The notes under the pieces: generated by a model
What the model saw: only the letters and a program-made list of their open reading frames with translations
The model's database searches: none
Told to the model about the DNA's origin: nothing
Made by a program: the position numbers and the translations under genes
Shown: positions 34,786-40,504 of the stretch, one piece after another
How positions within the stretch are numbered: the stretch's first letter is position 1
How the letters are laid out: every line of letters starts with the position of its first letter
Assembly: GCA_018857735.1 (NCBI GenBank)
Contig: JABMCL010000303.1
Coordinates: 236,501 to 300,500, forward strand
Direction of reading: 5' to 3'
DNA: 64,000 nt
Source: Alviniconcha marisindica
Lineage: Eukaryota; Mollusca; Gastropoda; Provannidae

Positions 34786-37652
34786 TGCACTCTCTCTAAA
34801 CACACACACACACACACACACAAACTCTCCACGCACTATATCTCTCTCTGTCTCTCTGTGTGCTTCATTTATGGGGGTTTTCTTTTCAGAACTGGTCAAG
34901 CACAGTAACATCTGGTACTATGTGTGACCGACAGCTGTTTTTTCGTTTCTGGTATTTTCTGATCTTAACCAGTAAAATACCAGAAATTACCCTGATATGC
35001 TAACAGTCACACAGTGACTGGCAGCATCTAGGTACAGAAGGGGTGTGTGTGTGTGTGTGTGGGGGTGGGGGGGGGGGGGATGTATTTTACCACACAACGG
35101 TACAAACCTTGTTTTGTTTCTTTTTTCTCATGGCAACAGTCGTCAAAGAAGAAACCATCTATTCACTCTAAACCTCTTTTAGCCTCACAAAAGGACAAAC
35201 CGGGGTTTTTTCTCGGTTTTTTTTTCTCAAGGCAGCATTCATCAAAGAACACCCCTTTTCATTCTAACACCCCTTTTGCCACATGAAAGGACAAACCTGT
35301 GTTTTTTTTGTTTTTTGTTTTTCTCAAGGCAGCATTCATCAAAGATCACCCCTTTTCATTCTAACACCCCTTTTGCCACACAAAAGGGCAAACCTTGTTT
35401 TGTTTTTCATCATGCCAGCAACCATGAAAGAAAAGCCCTTTTCACCCTAACCCCTTGTTCATTCTAACACCCCTTTTGCCACACAAAGGGACAAAACCTT
35501 CTTCCTTTTCCCCCCTCATGCCAGCATCCGTGAAAGAAACCCCTTTCTCGTTCTAACCCCCCTTTTTCCACGGCCAGCGTCGCTGCCCCAGCTTCTGCCC
35601 TAGTCTGTCAAAAGGCGGGTCCTGCATGCATGTGTTGCAGTTCTCTGTGAGAGTGCTGGATGACTACGCAGCACAGATGCAGAAGTACATGCCGGAGAAG
35701 AAGGAGGTGGATCTGAGCAAAGTCGTCCTGGCCCCCATGCCTGGCATGCTGAAGTCCGTTGACGTGCAGGTTGGCGACCAGGTAAGCACGCTTTGGGCAG
35801 CTGTCCATGCTGAGTCACCCTAGACTCCAAAGGCCTGTAATGTTCAAGTCCGTTGACATGCAGGTTGGAGACCAGGTAAGCACACTTTGGGCAGCTGTCC
35901 ATGCTGCGTCACCCCGGAATCTGAACGCCTGGCATGCTGAAGTCCATTGACATGCAGGTTGGCGACCATGTAAGCACACTTTGGGCAGCTGTCCATACTG
36001 TGTCATTTTGGACCCCAAACACCTGGTACGCTGAAGTCTGTTGACATGCAGGTTGGCGACCATGTAAGCACACTTTGGGCAGCTGTCCATACTGTGTCAT
36101 TTTGGACCCCAAACACCTGGTACGCTGAAGTCTGTTGACATGCAGGTTGGCGACCAGGTAAGCACGCTTTGGGCAGCTGTCCATACTGTGTCATTTTGGA
36201 CCCCAAACACCTGGTACGCTGAAGTCTGTTGACATGCAGGTTGGCGACCATGTAAGCACACTTTGGGCAGCTGTCCATACTGTGTCATTTTGGACCCCAA
36301 ACACCTGGTACGCTGAAGTCTGTTGACATGCAGGTTGGCGACCAGGTAAGCACGCTTTGGGCAGCTGTCCGTGCTGTGTCATTTTGGACCCCAAACACCT
36401 GGTACGCTGAAGTCTGTTGACATGCAGGTTGGTGACCAGGTAAGCACGCTTTGGGCAGCTGTCCGTGCTGTGTCATTTTGGACCCCAAACATCTGGTACG
36501 CTGAAGTCTGTTGACCTGCAGGTTGGCAACCAGGTAAACATGCTTTTGTGCAACTAGCTGTGCTTAGTCACCCTGGACCCCAAATGCCTGGCATGCTGCG
36601 ACCAGGTAAACTTGCTTTGGGCAACTACTGTGCTGTGTCAGCCTGGAACCCGAATGCCTGACACGCTGAAGTCCGTTGATGTGCAGGTTGACAACCAGGT
36701 AAACACGTTTTGTGCAACTGTCCGTACTGCATCACCCTGGACCCCAAATGCCTGGTGTGCTGAAGTCTGTTGAGGTGGGGGTTGGTGATCAGATACACTG
36801 TGCAGTTGTAGTGGGTGGTGGTGGTGGGGAGGACAGGGGGGGTATTTATTTTCTTCATTGACTTAAAATTCTTTGCCTGTTAATAATCAGGTGATGTATA
36901 CTTTTTTTTTCCCCGTAACGACTAAACGTTTGCATATGCCTGTGGACAGGTGGCCGAGGGGCAGGAGGTGTGTATCCTGGAGGCCATGAAGATGCAGAAC
37001 AGCCTTGTAGCGGCAAAATTCTCAAAGGTGAGAGGGTGTAAAACAGGCGCTGACATCTGTGCAGGCATGCGAACACGTAACCTCTGACCCTCCTCCCCTC
37101 CCTTCTGACCAAGAACATAAAACAGCAGCGTGCACAGCTGTGTTTTTGCCGCAGTCAAATGTCAGTTTTTCTCAAACTAGATGCTTTATTTCCTTGATTT
37201 TATTCAGTTTTTATGCTAATTAAGTGAGCGAAACTGTCATATCTGACCTCCCTCATGAATATTCCTAATAATGGTCCATCAAGACGACTACATTCAGGAT
37301 GTACCTTTGGCGGAGTTTGTTATGCACCTTGTACCTTATGTACCTCATGCCAGGTGAGTTACTGTAGACAGTTTTGGTGTTTGTCGTTGTGTTGATGTGA
37401 TCTCTTTAGATCACTAATTAAGTCCATTTGTTCGTTTGTTCAGAGAATTAAAAAAACGGAACAACTGCTTCTTGAGAAATTCACTTCACTTAGTTGAACT
37501 GAACTTCTTGAGAAGCTGTTGTTGGTAAATGGTAAACTGTAATCACTTTTATTTTCCTTCTTTTCCCCCCCCTTCTTTTTCAGGTGAAGAAGGTGAACTT
37601 TAAGGCAGGGGAGACAGTCAATGAAGGAGATGTGATTTTGGAGTTTGAGTGA
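8634..37652 (+). CDS. PCCA: Propionyl-CoA carboxylase alpha subunit, mitochondrial (23 exons)
   Basis: Biotin-dependent carboxylase subunit of the mitochondrial matrix. It carboxylates its own biotin using ATP and bicarbonate, and PCCB then passes the carboxyl group to propionyl-CoA to give methylmalonyl-CoA in Val, Ile, Met, Thr and odd-chain fatty acid breakdown. Twenty-three exons splice in phase at GT-AG borders to 724 residues. In order: an Arg/Ser-rich presequence without acidic residues (1-26), biotin carboxylase start [20 protein letters not shown] (59 on), ATP-grasp loop [11 protein letters not shown] (215-225), catalytic [11 protein letters not shown] (345-355), the BT linker region (about 510-640) and a C-terminal biotinyl domain with AMKM, the biotinyl lysine being K690. 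The [18 protein letters not shown] and GDKIESK segments match PCCA better than pyruvate or methylcrotonyl-CoA carboxylase alpha. The start is the first ATG of a leader-like exon; no frame break was seen. Confidence 0.96.
9174..9266 (+). CDS. PCCA: PCCA exon 2
   Basis: Residues 27-57, the end of the leader and the poorly conserved linker to the biotin carboxylase domain ([20 protein letters not shown]). TTAG acceptor, GTAAGA donor, phase 0 on both sides, so its inclusion rests on frame and splice sites rather than on strong conservation. Confidence 0.8.
10022..10138 (+). CDS. PCCA: PCCA exon 3, start of biotin carboxylase domain
   Basis: Residues 58-96 with [17 protein letters not shown] and [13 protein letters not shown], the first strand-loop of the biotin carboxylase N-terminal domain. 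CTCAG acceptor and GTAAGT donor, phase 0. Confidence 0.95.
10951..11064 (+). CDS. PCCA: PCCA exon 4
   Basis: Residues 97-134, [20 protein letters not shown] and on to DTGAQA. The last 20 or so bases and the donor GTGAGT are the founding copy of the tandem array that follows. Confidence 0.95.
11042..11328 (+). repeat. Exon-edge array A: about 57 bp x 5 from the exon 4 donor
   Basis: The unit starts in the last 23 bases of PCCA exon 4 (TTCAAGACACCGGCGCACAG), crosses the 5' splice site and runs about 34 bases into the intron. Five copies including the exon itself are visible. GTGAGT is intact in copies 1, 4 and 5, changed to GTCAGT in copy 2 and ATGAGT in copy 3. The exon frame stays open through copy 2 and stops near 11203. 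Confidence 0.85.
11577..11606. repeat. Poly-G tract
   Basis: A run of G interrupted by a single A, 90 bases upstream of exon 5. Length in the assembly should be treated as uncertain. Confidence 0.85.
11696..11749 (+). CDS. PCCA: PCCA exon 5
   Basis: Residues 135-152, [18 protein letters not shown], the highly conserved [10 protein letters not shown] turn of biotin carboxylases. CTCAG acceptor, GTAAGG donor, phase 0. Confidence 0.97.
12116..13440. repeat. 16-bp minisatellite with higher-order structure
   Basis: The basic unit is GATGAAAGACCACCCT and variants. Blocks containing AGACTCCCC.GATAGACTGCC recur at longer intervals, which suggests a higher-order repeat made of several 16-mers. Sequence at 13183-13325 interrupts the array and matches the inside of the MITE-like element at 15153-15577. 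The array fills much of PCCA intron 5 and opens long but meaningless frames on the minus strand. Confidence 0.9.
13183..13325. mobile_element. MITE-like fragment inside the 16-bp array
   Basis: About 140 bases, with GCCAGACACAAAATGTC, GTGCTCATGGCTGT and GTTTTAACAAAGTAGATC in order, match 15380-15515. Array sequence CCTGATGAGAAACCAC flanks both sides, either as target duplication or because the host array is itself repetitive. Confidence 0.65.
13680..14490. repeat. 31-bp minisatellite
   Basis: About 25 units of AGTAGAGTTTTAGTGCTCCC plus AGTGAGGTGTG, with many 6-9 base internal deletions of the GTGAGGT part. It fills the second half of PCCA intron 5. Confidence 0.9.
14575..14850. repeat. CA/ATGCA-rich microsatellite region
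   Basis: Alternating purine-pyrimidine sequence including a (CA)n core at about 14756-14782, some 100 bases upstream of exon 6. Frames in it are His/Thr or Cys/Val low-complexity shadows. Confidence 0.85.
14954..15122 (+). CDS. PCCA: PCCA exon 6
   Basis: Residues 153-208 plus one base of the next codon: [25 protein letters not shown] and [18 protein letters not shown] acceptor, GTATGG donor, phase 1 out. The MGDK.ESK motif is standard for biotin carboxylases. Confidence 0.96.
15153..15577. mobile_element. TTAA-flanked MITE-like element
   Basis: TTAA at 15153-15156 and 15574-15577 encloses about 417 bases whose ends are inverted and imperfect: AGGGGACTCCAGG on the left and, on the minus strand, AGGAGACCCAAGG on the right. 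The ends resemble those of the element at 5989-6802. It begins 31 bases into PCCA intron 6. Confidence 0.55.
15715..16550. repeat. 33-bp minisatellite
   Basis: About 25 units of GTTGACAGGTTCTGCTGTGC then ATGCAACATGTCA. Because 33 is a multiple of three and the unit lacks stop codons in several frames, long Cys-rich or His/Gln-rich frames run across it on both strands; they start and stop with the array and are not genes. Confidence 0.93.
16560..18357. repeat. Satellite of about 112-bp units
   Basis: About 15 units containing AAACCCACATACACACAGTG, GGCTCAGTCTTAAA and CCATTGGGATCCATTTCATC. The last unit ends about 25 bases before PCCA exon 7, so the exon's polypyrimidine tract lies right at the array border. 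One unit has its TATATA core expanded into the (TA)n tract at about 17748-17818. Confidence 0.9.
17748..17818. repeat. (TA)n microsatellite inside the 112-bp array
   Basis: Pure TA run of about 70 bases grown from the TATATATA core present in each flanking unit. Confidence 0.95.
18383..18461 (+). CDS. PCCA: PCCA exon 7 (ATP-grasp Gly-rich loop)
   Basis: Residues 209-234 with the split codons: [20 protein letters not shown]. The GGGGKGM loop closes over ATP in the biotin carboxylase site. TTTCAG acceptor, GTAATG donor, phase 1 in and 2 out. Confidence 0.97.
18595..18703. repeat. Inverted repeat, foldback element terminus
   Basis: Left arm 18605-18642 (AAGGTTAAAAAGAACG start) and right arm 18664-18702 are near-perfect reverse complements with about three differences and a spacer of about 20 bases. 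The left end, ACGAAAGGTTAAAAAGAAC, matches the terminus of the foldback element at 52391-52692. Confidence 0.75.
18664..19245. repeat. 59-60 bp satellite derived from a foldback terminus
   Basis: About ten units of GTTCTTTTTAATCTTTCATG and TGTATGTCATGTGAAATAGT plus a TGTGTCATATGAGATAA segment. The first unit is the right arm of the inverted repeat at 18595-18703, so the array seems to have grown from that arm inside PCCA intron 7. Confidence 0.85.
19444..19546 (+). CDS. PCCA: PCCA exon 8
   Basis: Residues 235-269, [20 protein letters not shown] and [13 protein letters not shown]. The FGDDR and PRHIE segments line the ATP-grasp fold. TTCAG acceptor, GTAAGG donor, phase 2 in and 0 out. Confidence 0.97.
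19547..20579. other. PCCA intron 8, first part
   Basis: Unique-looking intron sequence. CCAGATCCAATTCGCATC-type and GGATCGGATCCGGCATG-type stretches recur in loosely related, partly inverted form between 19650 and 20150, suggesting an old degenerate repeat. A duplicated segment with AGCTTCTTNGCAAATGANCATT lies at 20239 and 20309. No exon is supported. Confidence 0.4.
20580..20790. repeat. CA-rich microsatellite
   Basis: (CA)n core at about 20691-20726 with flanking CACAC-rich sequence in PCCA intron 8. Frames through it are low complexity. Confidence 0.9.
21575..22420 (+). pseudogene. Decayed LINE ORF2 C-terminal fragment
   Basis: Plus-strand translation shows the C-terminal part of a non-LTR retrotransposon ORF2: a frame 21585-21857 ending NKTVLYGK, then, across stops and frame shifts, pieces resembling [22 protein letters not shown] and a final zinc-knuckle-like [16 protein letters not shown]. 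These pieces in this order are typical of the region downstream of the reverse transcriptase domain in L1/Tx1-like elements. At least six disabling stops are visible, so it is a dead relic within PCCA intron 8. The family call rests on recalled patterns, not on an alignment. Confidence 0.6.
22745..22875. repeat. TG/TGCG-rich microsatellite, two related blocks
   Basis: Two blocks share CTGTGTGAATATGCA followed by TGTTTGTTT, so a roughly 75-base unit was duplicated inside the TG-rich sequence. Confidence 0.8.
23040..23134 (+). CDS. PCCA: PCCA exon 9
   Basis: Residues 270-300, [20 protein letters not shown] then [11 protein letters not shown]. The [11 protein letters not shown] motif contributes to the bicarbonate and ATP site. 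TCCAG acceptor, GTGAGT donor, phase 2 out. Confidence 0.98.
23170..23490 (-). mobile_element. SINE-like repeat, minus orientation
   Basis: The reverse complement aligns by eye with 33030-33390: both carry a GTCATTCTGCCAAAAGTGCA block, a GCACCAGCCATG block, an ACACCAC-TT-GGT block and a terminal CTGCTCAAGA...AGCG.TATA segment. Parts of the tail recur at 43510-43575 and 59570-59650. Confidence 0.65.
23581..23668. repeat. (CA)n microsatellite
   Basis: Nearly pure CA run in PCCA intron 9. Confidence 0.95.
23794..23876 (+). CDS. PCCA: PCCA exon 10
   Basis: Residues 301-328 plus split codons, [20 protein letters not shown] then AVNYDSAG. Its last 30 or so bases and donor GTGAGA found the tandem array that follows. 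Phase 2 in and 1 out. Confidence 0.97.
23846..24962 (+). repeat. Exon-edge array B: 62 bp x about 8 from the exon 10 donor
   Basis: Each unit consists of a CTGGCTTAAGCCGTCAGCTA-type segment, ATTCTGCAG and the donor GTGAGA with about 25 intron bases. The first copy overlaps the exon 10 end (CTGGCTAAAGCCGTCAACTA). Copies resume after an insertion at 23933-24580. One copy is deleted to about 41 bases and one has GCGAGA instead of GTGAGA; at least five others keep GCAG/GTGAG. Confidence 0.87.
23933..24580 (+). mobile_element. Insertion with A-rich end and 10-bp target duplication
   Basis: 648 bases interrupt array B. AGCTAGGATT stands at 23923-23932 and again at 24581-24590, and the right end is an A-rich tail (AAACAAAACAAAACAAAAAC). 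This fits a retroposed element, although the host array also contains AGCTAGGATT, so the duplication alone is not proof. No protein motif was seen. Confidence 0.6.
25233..25370 (+). CDS. PCCA: PCCA exon 11 (catalytic [11 protein letters not shown])
   Basis: Residues 329-374, [20 protein letters not shown] continuing [20 protein letters not shown]. The EMN.RLQVEH signature supplies the metal-binding Glu/Asn and the catalytic Arg (R349) of biotin carboxylase. GCAG acceptor, GTGGGT donor, phase 1 on both sides. Confidence 0.98.
25413..25465. repeat. (TG)n microsatellite
   Basis: Pure TG run 45 bases after exon 11; related TG-rich sequence continues to about 25625. Confidence 0.95.
25720..25793 (+). 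CDS. PCCA: PCCA exon 12
   Basis: Residues 375-399, [20 protein letters not shown] then VYAE. Phase 1 in and 0 out. The donor is GAG/GTCTTT, which keeps GT but departs from consensus at all of positions +3 to +6. Confidence 0.93.
25900..26212. repeat. CA-rich microsatellite region
   Basis: Poly-C then (CA)n blocks with interspersed ATGCA, in PCCA intron 12. All frames across it are low complexity. Confidence 0.93.
26379..26418. repeat. (CCA)n trinucleotide run
   Basis: Thirteen or so CCA units 27 bases upstream of exon 13; an A-containing pyrimidine-rich stretch that may double as part of the 3' splice site context. Confidence 0.95.
26445..26519 (+). CDS. PCCA: PCCA exon 13
   Basis: Residues 400-424, [20 protein letters not shown] then RNIPN. 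TTCCAG acceptor, GTAAGT donor, phase 0. It begins the C-terminal lobe of the biotin carboxylase domain. Confidence 0.97.
26610..26957. repeat. Two-copy duplication, about 170 bp
   Basis: GGTCATTT.G.GG.GAAC.AGAA, CAACCATGGGCTAGCCCT and TGACCCCTGAATTTGACTAT recur in the same order in both copies. Confidence 0.85.
26990..27452. repeat. Minisatellite, units of about 50-60 bp
   Basis: About nine units of TTTTTCTGAAGATAATGACT and GGCAGGAAGGGGTGGGGCTG with CTCATGG between. The G-rich core makes Gly/Trp or Pro/Ala low-complexity frames. Confidence 0.9.
27555..27826 (+). mobile_element. SINE copy whose tail reaches the exon 14 acceptor
   Basis: Starts with a tRNA-like head (GCCCAGCAGTAAGGTGCTAG then CAGCTCAGTTCCGC) and ends with CCCTAATAAGCC and GTGGATGTTAAACGCCATGT. 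The tail matches 38448-38500. The last bases, TTAATACTTACAG, are also the 3' splice site of PCCA exon 14. Confidence 0.6.
27827..27895 (+). CDS. PCCA: PCCA exon 14
   Basis: Residues 425-447, [20 protein letters not shown] then ICK. ACAG acceptor at the end of a SINE, GTTAGG donor, phase 0. DPMI.K is the conserved end of the biotin carboxylase C-terminal domain. Confidence 0.97.
28688..28763 (+). CDS. PCCA: PCCA exon 15
   Basis: Residues 448-472, [20 protein letters not shown] then SYVIK. CACAG acceptor, GTAACG donor, phase 1 out. Confidence 0.96.
28860..29615. repeat. 54-60 bp minisatellite
   Basis: About twelve units with GTTGATTGAAGTCAGCATCA, CTCTCAGGTTCTGCCTG and TTTCAGTGACAAG. The later units (from about 29330) form a second, slightly longer variant class with GGGGTCGTACTCTCAGATTC. 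It fills most of PCCA intron 15. Confidence 0.9.
29769..29879 (+). CDS. PCCA: PCCA exon 16
   Basis: Residues 473-509, [20 protein letters not shown] then [16 protein letters not shown]. It ends the biotin carboxylase domain. CACAG acceptor, GTAGGG donor, phase 1 on both sides. Confidence 0.97.
29924..30355. repeat. TG-rich microsatellite region
   Basis: Several (TG)n blocks with GTGTGGGTGC variants and a poly-G tract at about 29987-30006. No exon. Confidence 0.92.
30689..30791 (+). CDS. PCCA: PCCA exon 17 (BT linker region)
   Basis: Residues 510-543, [20 protein letters not shown] then [14 protein letters not shown], aligning with the variable segment after DGFKG in vertebrate PCCA. The acceptor TATCAAG is a short, weak site, but phase 1 in and 2 out fits both neighbours. 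The 3' two thirds of the exon are repeated twice downstream. Confidence 0.85.
30729..31024 (+). repeat. Exon-edge array C: 99 bp x 3 from exon 17
   Basis: Each unit holds GTGGTCCATGAGGTGG through GACAG/GTGAGT plus about 35 intron bases ending GCACTTAGTGTTTCATTG. Donors are at 30792, 30891 and 30990, exactly 99 bases apart and all intact. In the exon frame both extra copies are free of stops over the exon-derived part, but every donor read through gives AGG-TGA, a stop. Confidence 0.9.
31150..31310. repeat. CA/TGCA-rich microsatellite
   Basis: Mixed CACA and ATGCA sequence directly before the 18-bp array. Confidence 0.85.
31322..32121. repeat. 18-bp minisatellite, about 44 units
   Basis: Unit GGATCTGTTGAAGGTAGT, with variants GGATGTGTTGAGGGTAGT and GGTTGTGGATGTG ordered in recurring groups of four to six units. 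It has no stop in several frames because 18 is a multiple of three. One plus frame is continuous from 31136 into PCCA exon 18. The array ends 21 bases before the exon. Confidence 0.95.
32143..32245 (+). CDS. PCCA: PCCA exon 18
   Basis: Residues 544-578, [20 protein letters not shown] then [14 protein letters not shown]; matches the position of the BT domain strand in vertebrate PCCA only loosely. GCCAG acceptor, GTGTGT donor merging into a TG tract, phase 2 in and 0 out. Confidence 0.85.
32246..32410. repeat. (TG)n starting at the exon 18 donor
   Basis: The TG tract begins with the donor itself, so GT dinucleotides repeat at every second position downstream of exon 18, broken by TTGTGTTG blocks. 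Confidence 0.95.
32647..32745 (+). CDS. PCCA: PCCA exon 19
   Basis: Residues 579-611, [20 protein letters not shown] then [19 protein letters not shown] acceptor after a long T/C tract, GTAATT donor, phase 0. Corresponds to the ASPLL.V.VDG.QR part of the vertebrate protein. Confidence 0.9.
33030..33390 (+). mobile_element. SINE-like repeat, plus orientation
   Basis: Reverse-complement partner of 23170-23490. It runs from AGCACGTAAAAGATCCCGGT to AGAACAGCGCTATATAAG and ends in a (CAAT)n-like ATCAATCAATCAATC tail, a common SINE 3' end. It lies in PCCA intron 19. Confidence 0.7.
33528..33566. repeat. Poly-C tract
   Basis: C runs broken by single A bases in intron 19. Confidence 0.9.
33826..33879 (+). 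CDS. PCCA: PCCA exon 20
   Basis: Residues 612-629, [18 protein letters not shown], aligning with the M.IQFLGTVYKV strand of vertebrate PCCA. CGCAG acceptor, GTAAGT donor, phase 0. Confidence 0.88.
34615..34825. repeat. CA-rich microsatellite region
   Basis: (CA)n with CCTACACACA interruptions in PCCA intron 20. Sequence at 33990-34600 before it is unique-looking, with two loosely related blocks sharing GGTCAAGGTCA. Confidence 0.92.
35100..35575. repeat. Tandem repeat of about 75-100 bp, four to five units
   Basis: Units carry GCAGCATTCATCAAAGA, CCCCTTTTCATTCTAACACC and CCTTTTGCCACA. The array ends about 65 bases before exon 21 and does not contain the exon edge. Confidence 0.85.
35641..35781 (+). 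CDS. PCCA: PCCA exon 21 (start of biotinyl domain)
   Basis: Residues 630-676, [20 protein letters not shown] then [20 protein letters not shown] and DVQVGDQ. APMPG is the conserved first turn of the biotin carboxyl carrier fold. TTGCAG acceptor, GTAAGC donor, phase 0. Its last 45 bases found array D. Confidence 0.97.
35735..36800 (+). repeat. Exon-edge array D: 94 bp x about 12 from the exon 21 donor
   Basis: Each unit contains about 43 exon-derived bases (CTGAAGTCTGTTGACATGCA then GGTTGGCGACCAG), the donor GTAAGC and about 50 intron bases (TTTGGGCAGCTGTCC). Copies 3 to 8 are nearly identical to one another; later ones decay (GTAAACA, then GATCAGATACAC), and two are truncated. GAC.CA(G/T)/GTAAGC is intact in at least seven copies. 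Confidence 0.92.
36950..37027 (+). CDS. PCCA: PCCA exon 22 (biotinylation site)
   Basis: Residues 677-702, [20 protein letters not shown] then AAKFSK. EAMKM is the biotinylation sequence, with the target lysine at K690, 35 residues from the C terminus as in the family. GACAG acceptor, GTGAGA donor, phase 0. Confidence 0.99.
37584..37652 (+). CDS. PCCA: PCCA exon 23 (C terminus)
   Basis: Residues 703-724 and TGA stop, [20 protein letters not shown] then FE. TTTCAG acceptor after a long C/T tract. Last strand of the biotinyl domain. Confidence 0.97.
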   Translation: MKKVNFKAGETVNEGDVILEFE

Positions 37653-37879
37653 TCCGTTTGTTTGCCAGCAGAAATTGTATGCCATAGTTGTTGGTCAACC
37701 GGGTCGGCTGTTTTGTGTGAATTGTCTGATGACTTCTGTACTCAACAACACTTGTGTGCCATTGGTGTTGATCAGCCTGATGATTTTATGTGACTGGCTG
37801 TGCCACATAAATGAATTGTCTTCCTCTGTGTCTAAGTAGGATCTTCCAGTTTTCAGATAGTGTGTGCGTGCGTGCGTGC

Positions 37880-37913
<34 letters not shown>

Positions 37914-38210
37914 ATTATTGCAGAAATACATGTCCATGTCTTGGCAAGTAAGTGATGAGTGCATCAACAGAACACTACCTCCACTAAAGTGTGTTGCTAA
38001 CTTTTTGTTTATAAAAAGAGTATAATGGGCATTCTCGGTTAAATTGAAGAAAAAAAAGTAGGAAGGTTTGACAGGTATTCAGAGTGACAAAGGATCAGCT
38101 GGGATTTGATTCACAGGCATTTAATTTTGTACCCTTTTGAAATGGATGGCATTAAAAGTGGTGATTATGACATATTCCAATAAAATAAAATAAAAATACC
38201 CTCCCTCTCT
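37653..38210 (+). other. PCCA: Probable PCCA 3' untranslated region
   Basis: Non-coding sequence after the PCCA stop with a (TGCG/TG)n tract at about 37861-37912. The first canonical AATAAA is at 38179-38184 (part of AATAAAATAAAATAAAA) and is the most economical polyadenylation signal, giving a 3' UTR of about 0.55 kb. Other AATAAA-like sites follow, so this is a guess. Confidence 0.45.
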
Positions 38211-38439
38211 CCCCCCAAACCCAGTACCAGTTAAAGGACACATTGTCAGTGCAATGAAACCAAAATGTTTGTTGGTAATCTCTGGAAATCTCTGCATATT
38301 GTAGAATCCAGGTCTTTGTGTTTATGTGTGATTTTACAGGAAGGGCACAGTATGGTGCATTGTTTTTCCAGATGTCTATTCGTATTGTGTTTCTTTTCCT
38401 TTGAGCCAGCCTTCACAATGCCTCCAGTTACATGGGCCC

Positions 38440-38970
38440 AGCCGTCCCTAATAAGCCGTACGGTTTCTGTGGACGTTAAGCACCATGTTTACTTACTTAT
38501 GGGCCCAGACATGAACGCCTTGAGCCAGTTTGGTCTGATGCCAAGACCCTTGGCGGCTAAGCAAATAGACCCACATCCACTTTTGCTTTGGCTCGCATTT
38601 TTCTTTAAAAGTTGCGGTTTGTGGATGCCATCATTAATGGAGACCCGGGTCCACTTTTGCTTTGGCTCACATTTTTTTCTTTGAAAGTTGCGGTTTATGG
38701 ATGCTGTCGTTCATGGAGACCCAGGTCCACTTTTGCTTTGGCTCACATTTTTCTGTAAAGGTTGCGGTTTGTGGATGCTGTCATTATTGGTGTACTAAAC
38801 TGGCTCACACCACTTCATGTCTCCATGCAGAGTCATCCGGAGGTGGCAGTTCAGCTCAAGATGGTATCTATGCACTCAAAAAAGCCCATATGCGCTCCAC
38901 CCCGTCTCTCAGAAGTTTCCCCAATGTTGCCTTTGAAACGGTTCCACGTTCGTCTGATTGATGATGACCT
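38440..38970 (+). repeat. SINE tail and short tandem repeats
   Basis: CCCTAATAAGCC...GTGGACGTTAAGCACCATGT at 38448-38495 is the same SINE tail as at 27772-27818. It is followed by three units of about 73 bases with CCACTTTTGCTTTGGCTC and AGTTGCGGTTTGTGGATG, and then by the dispersed segment shared with 3230-3300. Confidence 0.75.
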
Positions 38971-40500
38971 GGTCTCGTCCTTTCAATTATGAACTCTGGC
39001 AGTGACAGTGTAGTGTTGGGTATAGTTTCCCATTCCCCCCCCCCCCCCCCCCCCTTTAGTTTGTCTCAACAGAAGCCCATGTTCTGCTTCTTTTATGTTC
39101 TCATTCTTTGTATTGTAAGTGATACGTGCCTCTGTTGGTCTGATTCACTCGTAGAGTTTGCGAGCACCAGCCAGTTATGTTCAAAATAAACATGCTGCAG
39201 TGTTGCTAGGGTAAAGGACAGGTGTTCAGGCACGCCGTGCAGCTCATCAGGTGGTGGTAAATCATTGAAAGGATGTTGTGCGTTTGCTTTTTTTTTCTTT
39301 TCACTTGTGTGTTTTGTTTGGCGTGAGCTTTGAGTCTTGCCTTTTTGCTTCTGGTGGGTGGTAGGGGGAGGGGTGAATGGGAGCACCATGGGCATATTGG
39401 CATTTGCACATCACCAACTATGAACCTTCTTCTTGGTGTCAGCTTTCAAAACCTGATTGTGATTGTGTTTTTTTTTGGGGGGGGGGGGGGGCTAAAGCTA
39501 ATAAAGTCCTTCAGATGAGACTATAAATTGATGCTCCCCCACAGGCAAAAAGATCAGATGTGCATAATAAAGATCACTTTATTAGTCCGTGTCGTAGTCG
39601 TGTAGTCCATGTCCGAATTTGATGGATTATGAAAACACTCAAGTAGTGCAGAGTGCACTAAAACACATGACAGCAATGGTCAGATCTTTGACTGCTGGTC
39701 ATTAATGGTAGATGGACAAGAAGGAACCGTGGTTTCCGACCGTGCATGTGTTTGTCGTGTGGATAGACAGGCCAAGTTTTAGTTGGTTTGTTACTTTTAA
39801 GAAGAACTGAATGTGTAGACGATTTCATTTTTTGTTTCTTTGTACAAATGATAATCGGATGTGTTAAACCAGAATTAATCCGTCATGAGACCCTTACTTG
39901 GGCATGTATCGGATTAATGACGGGTCGGCTCACCCATTTTGACAGTCTCTGTAGAGAGCAGAACCACTGCCAGTGGCCGATCGTAGTTGTGAAATGTGCC
40001 CTGAACCGCATCCGCAACTTGTTTGTTCGAAACCCTGCCCTGTGCATTTCTGGAGGAGCAGTGCCAGACTCCGTAAACAGCCCTTGAATGGTCCGCCGGC
40101 AGAGCACAGGATCGTTGTCACGCTTTCCTGGCAGCAAATGGAAGGCCTTTCTCACCTTTTTGTGCAAAGTTGGTGTGCTCATGACCCTCCTCTGATTCAG
40201 AGGTCACGCGACTCGTCAGAATGTTGTTATTGCATCATTTGTTGTCCGGGCATCATTTAAAATCAGATTAAATGGCATTGAGTGACTGTTTTGGTGTCTT
40301 TTTCAAATCAGGTGTCCCCAGATTCATTGTTTTATGTTGAGGTCCGTGGAAAAAATGAAGAAGTAAATATGGGTCTGAGGTGGGCACAACAGATTGAACA
40401 AATACATGGCAGCCAAAAAAGAGATTAGTTCCTTCACCCTGGTGTCCCTGCGGCCTAGAAAACCAGACAGCAGAGCACACCCTGCAGAGGTGTCCCAGCT
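38971..40500. other. Intergenic sequence, no gene supported
   Basis: Contains poly-C at about 39034-39054, poly-G at about 39476-39492 and otherwise unique-looking sequence. Short frames around 39880-40260 overlap on both strands without splice sites or known motifs. Confidence 0.5.
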
Positions 40501-40504
40501 ACAA

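Noticed and set aside
8634..37652. Pyruvate carboxylase or methylcrotonyl-CoA carboxylase alpha as the identity of the main gene
   Set aside because: There is no carboxyltransferase domain after the biotin carboxylase, the length is 724 residues, and segments such as [18 protein letters not shown] and GDISTNYL...FPDGFKG follow PCCA.
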